NCBI RefSeq assembly: GCF_029714945.1
Contig: NZ_CP121634.1
Location: 5,787,001-5,851,000, forward strand
Length of the DNA: 64,000 bases
Source of the DNA: Bradyrhizobium sp. CIAT3101
GTDB taxonomy: Bacteria > Pseudomonadota > Alphaproteobacteria > Rhizobiales > Xanthobacteraceae
Direction: 5' to 3'
Under the pieces are notes generated by a model. That model ran no database searches. It had not been told where the DNA came from and worked only from the letters and a program-made list of their open reading frames with translations. Below are positions 8,347-16,500 of this stretch, one piece after another; position 1 is the stretch's first letter; each line of letters opens with the position of its first letter. The translations under genes were made by a program, and so were the position numbers.

Positions 8347-9206
8347 TGTCCGACACGATCGACATCGACGGTCTCCGCGCGATCGCGGACCGCTTCGATC
8401 ACGTGCTGCTCGATCAATGGGGCACGTTGCACGAAGGCCAGGCGATCTTTCCGCCGGCGCGCGATTGCGTCGCGCGGCTGCGCCAGGCCGGCAAACGCGT
8501 CGTTGTCCTGTCGAACTCGGGCAAGCGCGCGAGCAGCAATGCGGCGCGGCTTGCCTCGCTCGGCCTTCCACCGGACGCGTATGACGGCATCCTGACCTCG
8601 GGCGAGGTGACCTGGCGTGGCCTGAAAGCGCGCGCGCAGAAGCCGTTTACCGCGCTCGGCCAAACCTGCCTGCTGATTGCACGCGGCGGCGACCATGCGA
8701 TCGTCGATGGGCTCGATCTTGCTGTCGTGAGCGATGTCGGGACGGCCGACTTCATCCTGCTCGCGGGCCTCGACGATGCCGTCGCAGAGCCGGAGCACTG
8801 GCGCGCCCGCCTCGTTGAAGCATCGGCGCGCGGCCTGCCGATGCTGTGCGCGAATCCCGATCTCGCGATGTTCGGCGCCTCCGGATTGATCCCGGCCCCC
8901 GGTGCGTTGGCCCGCTTCTACGAGACATTGGGCGGTCTTGTGGCCTATGTCGGCAAGCCGCACGCTCCCATCTTTGCGGCGGCGCTCGAATTGCTGGGGC
9001 AGCCGGACCCGGCGCGTGTCGTGATGATCGGCGACAGCCTCGACCATGATGTAGCCGGCGCCCGCCGTGCGGGCATGCTGACACTCCTGCTCAGGTCTGG
9101 TGTGCACCGGGATCAGGCGCGGGCGGGCCCGGGTGAATTGGTCCGAGAAGCGCCTGGTGCGGATGTGCCGATGCCGCACTGGGCGATGGACCATCTGGCC
9201 TGGTGA
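8343..9206 (+). CDS. HAD-superfamily class IIA hydrolase (sugar-phosphate phosphatase-like)
   Basis: A 287-aa HAD protein. Motif I reads LLDQWGTLHEG: the nucleophile Asp24 is present, but the usual second Asp (general acid) is Trp26, as seen in the TIGR01459-type subgroup. Motif II is VVVLSNSGKRA, and the last motif is VVMIGDSLDHDVAGARRAGM, with the metal-binding Asp residues. The cap domain sits between motifs II and III as in class IIA. The ATG at 8343 or 8346 is used; the gene overlaps the kinase stop. A role in dephosphorylating a sugar phosphate of this pathway is inferred. Confidence 0.85.
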   Translation: MMSDTIDIDGLRAIADRFDHVLLDQWGTLHEGQAIFPPARDCVARLRQAGKRVVVLSNSGKRASSNAARLASLGLPPDAYDGILTSGEVTWRGLKARAQKPFTALGQTCLLIARGGDHAIVDGLDLAVVSDVGTADFILLAGLDDAVAEPEHWRARLVEASARGLPMLCANPDLAMFGASGLIPAPGALARFYETLGGLVAYVGKPHAPIFAAALELLGQPDPARVVMIGDSLDHDVAGARRAGMLTLLLRSGVHRDQARAGPGELVREAPGADVPMPHWAMDHLAW

Positions 9207-9216
9207 GAGGCGCACG

Positions 9217-10257
9217 ATGCCACAACAACCTGCCCTGCTCCACGAGCTTCGCCGCATGTCGGCCCGCGTCGGCCGCAACATTCTGCTGGTGCAGGGCGCC
9301 GGCGGCAATTCCTCTATCAAGCAGGATGATCTGCTCTGGGTGAAGGCCTCCGGCACCTGGCTTGCGGATGCCGAGCACAAGGACATCTTCGTGCCGGTGT
9401 CGCTCGGCGCGGCACGCACGGCGCTTGCGCAAGGCGACGAACGGGTCCCCCTCGCCCCTGGTGCCGGCACGGCCTTGCGCGCCTCGATCGAGACCTCGCT
9501 GCACGCACTGATGCCGCACACGGTCGTGCTGCATGTGCATTCGGTCAATACCATTGCATGGGCGGTGCGGATCGATGCGCGGGAGGAGTTCGCGAAACGA
9601 CTGGAGGGGCTGGCCTGGCGCTGGCTCGACTATCACCATCCGGGACTGCCGCTGGCCAAGGTCGTGCACGACGCGCTGGCACGGGACAAGGTGGATATAC
9701 TGGTCCTCGGCAATCACGGGCTGGTGGTCGGCGCCGAGACCAGCGCCGCGGCAGAGGCCTTGGTGGACGAGGTCGAGAGGCGCTTGGCCCTCACCCCGCG
9801 CACCACGATCCCCGCGGACGAGGCGGCGCTTCGGTCGATATGTGCGGGCACGGCCTATCGCCTGCCCAAGGATCCGCTTTGCCATAGCATCGCCATCGAC
9901 CCTTACAGCCGCGCACTTGCGACCGGCGGCTCGCTCTATCCGGATCATGTGGTCTTCCTCGGTCCGGGCTTACCCGTCCTGGAACGGGGCGAGGATCTGC
10001 GCGCCGCGGCATCGTTAGCGCTGGCGGACGGGCCGCCGCCCCCGTCGGCGCTACTTGTCCCAGGCCTCGGTTGCATCGTGCGCAAGGATGCGAGCCCCGG
10101 CGCCGAGGCGATGCTGAGCTGTCTCGCCCTGGTGACCTGCCGCGTGCCTCTCGTCGCGCAGATCCGCTTCCTGACTCAAGGCGACGAATCCGCGTTGATG
10201 AATTGGGATGCCGAGCGATATCGCCAGCAACTGACCGCCAATCGCCGACCCGACTGA
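9217..10257 (+). CDS. Class II aldolase/adducin-domain protein (RhaD-like aldolase)
   Basis: A 346-aa protein of the class II aldolase family. It has the phosphate-binding GAGGNSS loop (residues 28-33), zinc-ligand histidines HVHS (H106, H108) and the later NHGLVVGA segment. The length and the C-terminal ~120-residue extension resemble the aldolase half of bifunctional RhaD/alcohol dehydrogenase proteins, but no dehydrogenase domain follows. It probably cleaves a ketose 1-phosphate made by the kinase two genes upstream, giving dihydroxyacetone phosphate and an aldehyde. It starts 10 nt after the HAD gene and ends this operon. Confidence 0.88.
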   Translation: MPQQPALLHELRRMSARVGRNILLVQGAGGNSSIKQDDLLWVKASGTWLADAEHKDIFVPVSLGAARTALAQGDERVPLAPGAGTALRASIETSLHALMPHTVVLHVHSVNTIAWAVRIDAREEFAKRLEGLAWRWLDYHHPGLPLAKVVHDALARDKVDILVLGNHGLVVGAETSAAAEALVDEVERRLALTPRTTIPADEAALRSICAGTAYRLPKDPLCHSIAIDPYSRALATGGSLYPDHVVFLGPGLPVLERGEDLRAAASLALADGPPPPSALLVPGLGCIVRKDASPGAEAMLSCLALVTCRVPLVAQIRFLTQGDESALMNWDAERYRQQLTANRRPD

Positions 10258-10549
10258 ACCGACGACACTTGCGGTCGCAAAGCCCTGCGCAGCGGGTGGG
10301 CTCGTCTTTTTTGCTTAGTCCATTGGGGGCACGAACAGAATTCGGCCATACGGTGACCAACATGAACAACGGCCATGAACAAAGTTTGGCCGCCTGAGAA
10401 CAAATTCGGACAGCGCGAAATTCGACCCTGGACACAGGGGGTTACGCGCGGACAGGACGGGTCAGCCCGTCGGAACAGATCGTGATCCTGACGTGCAGAT
10501 GAAGGACACGGCATGGTTGCCGAGACACCCGACGCCGACGCCGGCGCGA
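10258..10549. other. Intergenic stretch with short repeats
   Basis: No coding region is convincing here. Two near-copies of a short motif, GAACAGAATTCGG (10333-10345) and GAACAAATTCGG (10398-10409), flank an inverted repeat GGCCA/TGGCC (10371-10375, 10387-10391). They may be remnants of a mobile element end, but nothing else supports that. Confidence 0.3.
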
Positions 10550-10580
10550 AGGGACCCGGCGCCGAGCGCGCCGGATCCCT
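10550..10580 (-). terminator. Stem-loop terminator of the giant-protein gene
   Basis: Six nucleotides past the stop codon (read leftward), positions 10550-10562 pair with 10568-10580 around a 5-nt loop. The core is CCGGCGC/GCGCCGG with one outer mismatch, about 12 base pairs in all. There is no T-run on the transcript side, so it may need Rho or only protect the 3' end. Confidence 0.5.
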
Positions 10581-10586
10581 CCGGTC

Positions 10587-13500
10587 TTACGAGTGGAAAT
10601 GAGGCGCCGCCAGGAACTGGTTCTCCGGGCCTGGCTGCGGTTGGAACGCCGATGGGATTGGGCCAGAGGGGCCTCCGCGGAAACCGGCCGCCGCGAATTG
10701 ATCCATCAGCGCTGCAAGGCGGTCAATATGCCCCTGTGGCCAACCGATGCCGGGACCAGCCAGTGAAGACACTGCGCCACCACCAGACGAGTCCACCGGA
10801 GGATCGATCACCGTCATGGTCTGTGCCGCCGAGGTCCCGGTTTCGCCTGTCGTCGTGTTGCTCGCCGTCACCGTGAACGTTGCGACCGGATGGTCGGTGC
10901 CGGTATAGCTCGACGACAACGTCAAGCCGGTGAGCGGCTGGCCTGTCGTGGAGGCGCCCTCGGTAATGGTCCAGGTATAGGTTCCGTCGGACTGAAGGCT
11001 GCTCGTGACAGTGTTTCCCGCAGGCGCTGTGATCGACTCGTAGCTGGGCAAGCCGCTGATCTTCAGCGACAGTTGGTCGTCGGCGTCGACGGGCGTCGCG
11101 GTGATGCCCAACGCCACGGAACCTCCGGCGTTGACCGTCAGCGACGTGCTGCTGATGGTCAGTGTCGGAATCTCGGGCCCCTTGTCTTCATCGATAGTCA
11201 GTGCACGGGTCGCGGTCGGCGCCGCATTCCCCGCCGCGTCCGAAACATTGGCAGTGACGGTGTACTTTCCATCAGCCAGAGCGAGGGCCTGCGCGCTCGT
11301 GACGGCGACCGACCATGTATTGCTGCTGCTAACCGCAGACGTATAAGAGTTAACGATCACGCTCGCGCTGTTGAGGATATTGACGGTGACGGCCTGCGCG
11401 TGCTCGGCATCAGTCGTTGTACCGCTGAGGGTGAAGCCCGCAGAGGCTTCCGTAGCGTTGACAATGTCGTTGCCTGCTATGGTGTTGATCGCGATCGTCG
11501 GCGCCGTCGTGTCGATCTGCAGGGTGCCGGCGGGATTGTAGTTGGTGGCGCCGGACAGGTTGGCGGCATTGCCGCCGCCATCGGTGATGGCCGCGCCATT
11601 GAGGTTGAACGACGAGACGACGAGATCGGCGGTGTTCTGGCCTGCCGCGACCACGTAGTTGAAGGTGAGTGCGGTGCCGCCCGAGCCACCAACGTAGGTG
11701 GCCGTGCCACCGTCGTTGAGGGCGAGCATCGGCGTGCCGCCACTGGTGTTGACCGTTACGGCCGCACTGAAATTGAGCGTCAGCGTGACCAGCTTGCCGG
11801 CATTGAGATCGCCGCTGGCGTTGGTGATTCCTGTACCAGAAACCACCATTGAAACGATCCTCGGCGCGGAACCAGCAGCGGGGTTTCCGAACACCTGAAT
11901 AGGCGCGGCTGTCGCGGCCTGGTTCGGGCCGGTCAAGCCGTACGACGCAAGGATCGTGCTCAGAAGGTTGTAGTGGTTGTAGGTTGTATCGTAGTTTCCC
12001 GGGACGACGTTGGCACCGTACAATAGAGTTGGAATCTGATTTGGAGCTTTGTCGTTGTCATTTTCGTCCCATGTCACGATGAGAAGCGAATTATTGGCAA
12101 GCGCCCACTGAGCATAAGCGTCCAGGTTTTGCTGGAGCCATGTGTCACCCTGCTGGATCGTCCCGTCGTGCATGTCGTTGCCGATGCTCGGAATGACAAA
12201 CGAAACGGTCGGCAAGCTCGAATAGTTGCCGTTGGGAAAAAGCGCGGGAAAGGTGGTGGAGAAACTCGTCTGAACCGTGCGGGCCTCGGGGAATGAAATC
12301 CAAGGGTCGTGGTTAGGGTCGCTTCCCCCTGCGGTCTGGTCGACATAACCCCTGAAGGTAAGGCCCGCGCCCTGCAACACCGTGTACAGCGTAGGATCCG
12401 GAAGGCTGTGAGGATCGTCGTCGCTGAAACCGAATGTCGAACCGGCATAGAGGGCGTAGTAATTCGATTGACTCGGATGAGTCTCCGCGAAGAAACTGGT
12501 AAGCAACGCGCCACCGGCCATGAGGCTGTTGATGTAGGGCGCCTCTGTGGTATTGCCGGTGATTTCATCATCGTCCTTGTTCTCTTCAACGACGACCACG
12601 ATGTGGCTGTACTGTGGAACGCCGCTGGTCGGGTTGACCTGCAGGATGCCGGCGGGATTATAGTTGGTGGCGCCCGACAGGGTGGCAGCGTTGCCTGCAC
12701 TGTCGCTGATGAGGGCGCCATTCAGGTTGAGTGCCGAAATAGCGAGGTCGGACGTGGTCTGACCTGCGGCGACCGTGTAGCTGAAGGTGAGCGCAGTACT
12801 GCCCGAGCCACCGGTGTAGTTCGCCGTGGCGCCATCGTTGAGCGTGAGCGTCGGTGCACCGCCGGTGGTGTTGACCGTCACCGCCTCGCTCAGATTGACG
12901 GTCAATGTAACGACCTGGCCGGTGCTCACACTACCGCCGCCGTTGGTGATGCCGCTGCCGGAAGCCACAATCGATGCAATCGTCGGCGCCGTCGTGTCGA
13001 TCTGCAGGACGCCGGCCGGATTGGAGTTGGAGGCGCCCGACAGGTAGGCGGCGTTGCCGCTGCCATCCGTGATGCTCGCGCCGTTGAGGTTGAGCGCCGA
13101 TATGACGAGATCGGGGGTGTTCTGGCCAGCCGCCACCGTGTAGCTGAAGGTGAGCGCAGTGCCACCCGAGCCGCCGGTGTAGCTCGCCGTGCCGCCATCG
13201 TTGAGCGTGAGCGTCGGCGTGCCGCCGCTGGTGTTGACCGTCACGGCCGCGCTGAAATTGACTGTCAGCGTGACGAGCTTGCCGGCGTTGAGATTGCCGG
13301 CACCGTTGGTGATCCCAGCCCCCGAAGCCGCGATTGAGGCAATCGTCGGACCGGTTGACGTTGAGTTCTGGATGGAGATCTGAGCGACCGCCGTCTGCCA
13401 CCAGCCACTGGCAACGTATTCGTTCGAGATCCAGAACGAGTTCGGATTGTTCGGGTCGACCGTGGCCGATGAATTGAGGCCCCAGCGCTGCGTGCTGTTT

Positions 13501-16500
13501 CCATCTCCCGAGTTGAAGAAACCGGTGCTCGCCTGATACAGGATCGGCGCGCTGAACGAACCTACGGCACCGCCGCCGGCCTGGAAGACGTAGTAGTCCG
13601 ACGGATACATGTTCGGACCGCTGGCGGTGAAATTGATGATGACATCGCCCGCCGCGTCCACCGCGATGGATGGATCGAACGTTGCCACGTTGGTTCCGAG
13701 CGACGCGCCGGAGATGTCGCCTTGCGCCGCAAGGGCCGGAGCGCCGGGATTGCTGACGTCGATCTTGAACCAATGGACCAGCGGCACGCTCGACCCGCTC
13801 GGCTTCATCACGGCCACGGCGTAGAGATAGCCGTTCGCATAGACCATGCTGGCGATCCGGTTGTCGACGGCGTCGAGCAGGAGGCTTGTCCCCTGCTGCT
13901 GGACGGTGTAGCTGCCGCCCTGGTCGATATTCCCGAGCGCGACGGTGCTGGTGGTGCTGAACGTATTGGTGGCCTTGTCGTAGGTCTGCAGGGCAACGAC
14001 GATCTGACCTCCGCTGGAGAAGTCGCTCGCATAGTAGGTCTTGCCATTGTTACCGGATGCGACGGCGAAGATGCCCTGGGTCGACGGCATGATTTCGCTT
14101 GCGGTCAGGCTCAACGTGCCGCCGCCATAGATGCCACCGCCCGCGCCGGCGGTATCGCCGATGATCCAGTTTTCAGTGCCGGCGTAAGCGGACGCGCTGA
14201 GGCCGTACTGTGGCGCCGTGATGTAGACGTTCGAACCGTCGACCGCCAGCATCGGGCGATCTGAGCCGGTCGACTGACCGTTGATCGTGACGGTCGTATT
14301 GAGCTGCGAGAAGGTCCAGCCGTCGTTCGGATTGGAATCCTTCGAGACCGCAATATCGATGGCGGTGGCGGTCCCTCCCGGCGCCAGATACTGCATGATC
14401 ACGACAAAGCGCTGATTGACGCTGTCGTAGGCGATGCGCTGATCATAGAGGCCGCCGGTCGGCGATAGCGGCGAGAAGAAGCTATAGACCGACTTCAAGG
14501 TTGGCGATCCGCCAGTCAGGTTCGTCCATTCAATCCTCGATCCCTCGATCATCACGACGTAGTTCGGCCCAACGGCAAGACCGTTGTGCGGGGGATAGCT
14601 GCTGGTATTCGATGGTCCGGCGAACAGCGTCTGGATGCTCGAGGTGGATGATGTGGTCACGTTGACTTGCAGGGTGCCGGTGGGATTGTAATTGGTGGCC
14701 CCCGACAGATTGGCGGCGTTGCCGGCACCGTCGCTGATGACCGCGCCGTTGAGGTTGAGCGCCGAGATGGCGAGATCAGACGTGGTCTGCCCCGCCGCAA
14801 CCGTGTAGCTGAAGGTGAGCGCAGCGCTGCCCGAGCCGCCAGTGTAGCTCGCCGTGCCGCCATCGTTGAGGGTGAGCGTCGGCGTGCCGCCGGTGGTGTT
14901 GACCGTCACCGCCTCGCTGAGATTGACGGTCAATGTGACGACCTGGCCGGTGCTCACACTGCCGCTGCCGTTGGTGATGCCGGTGCCTGTCGCGGCAATC
15001 GAGGCAATCGTCGGTGCCGTCGTGTCGATCTGCAGGGTACCGGCCGGATTGTAGTTCACAGCTCCCGACAGGTTCGCCGCATTGCCGGCCCCATCGTTGA
15101 TGATTGCGCCGTTGAGGCTGAGCGCGGAGACGATGAGATCGGCGGTGTTCTGCCCTGCCGCCACCGTGTAGCTGAAGGTGAGCGCAGCGCTGCCCGAGCC
15201 GCCAGTGTAGCTCGCCGTACCGCCGTCGTTGAGGGTGAGCGTCGGCGTGCCGCCGGTGGTGTTGACCGTCACCGCCTCACTGAGATTGACCGTCAAGGTG
15301 ACAACCGCACCCGTGCTCACACTGCCGGTGCCGTTGGTGATGCCGGTCCCGGTGGCAGCAATCGAGGCAATCGTCGGCGACGTCGTGTCGATCTGCAGGG
15401 TACCGGCCGGATTGTAGTTCACAGCTCCCGACAGGTTGGCAGCGTTGCCTGCCCCATCGTTGATGGCCGCGCCGTTGAGGTTGAGTGCGGACACGATGAG
15501 ATCAGCGGTGTTCTGCCCTGCCGCCACCGTGTAGCTGAAGGTGAGCGCAGCGCTGCCCGAGCCGCCGGTGTAGCTCGCCGTACCGCCATCGTTGAGGGTG
15601 AGCGTCGGCGTGCCGCCGGTGGTGTTGACCGTCACCGCCTCGCTGAGATTGACCGTCAAGGTGACAACCGCACCCGTGCTCACACTGCCAGTGCCGTTGG
15701 TGATGCCGGTCCCGGTGGCAGCAATCGAGGCAATCGTCGGCGCCGTCGTGTCGATCTGCAGGGTACCAGCCGGATTGTAGTTCACAGCTCCCGACAGGTT
15801 GGCAGCGTTGCCTGCCCCATCGTTGATGGCCGCGCCGTTGAGGTTGAGTGCGGACACGATGAGATCAGCGGTGTTCTGCCCTGCCGCCACCGTGTAGCTG
15901 AAGGTGAGCGCAGCGCTGCCCGAGCCGCCGGTGTAGCTCGCCGTACCGCCATCGTTGAGGGTGAGCGTCGGCGTGCCGCCGGTGGTGTTGACCGTCACGG
16001 CCTTGCTCAGATTGACGGTCAATGTAACGACCTGACCGGTGCTCACACTGCCGGTGCCGTTGGTGATACCGGTCCCGGTCGCGGCAATCGAGGCAATCGT
16101 CGGCGACGTCGTGTCGATCTGCAGGGTGCCGGCCGGATTGTAGTTCACAGCTCCCGACAAATTCGCAGGATTGCCTGCCCCGTCGTTGATGATTCCGCCA
16201 TTGAGGTTGAGCGTGGAGACGATGAGATCAGCGGTATTCTGCCCTGCCGCCACCGTGTAGCTGAAGGTCAGCGCAGTGCTACCCGAGCCGCCGGTGTAGC
16301 TCGCCGTACCGCCGTCGTTGAGGGTGAGCGTCGGCGTGCCACCCGTGGTGTTGACCGTCACCGCCTCGCTGAGATTGACCGTCAAGGTGACGACCGCACC
16401 CGTGCTCACACTGCCGGTGCCGTTGGTGATGCCGGTCCCGGTCGCGGCGATCGAGGCAATCGTCGGCGACGTCGTGTCGATCTGCAGGGTGCCGGCCGGA

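Noticed and set aside
8304..9554. A 416-codon - strand frame over the HAD and aldolase genes
   Set aside because: It is antisense to two well-supported genes with matching family motifs, and its Arg-rich composition is typical of shadow frames.
10333..10409. Short direct repeats as insertion-sequence ends
   Set aside because: There is no transposase remnant, no target-site duplication and the copies are very short; kept only as a noted motif.
10587..13000. RTX calcium-binding repeats in the giant protein
   Set aside because: No GGxGxDxUx nonapeptides are present; the Gly-rich pieces belong to Ig-like repeat units.
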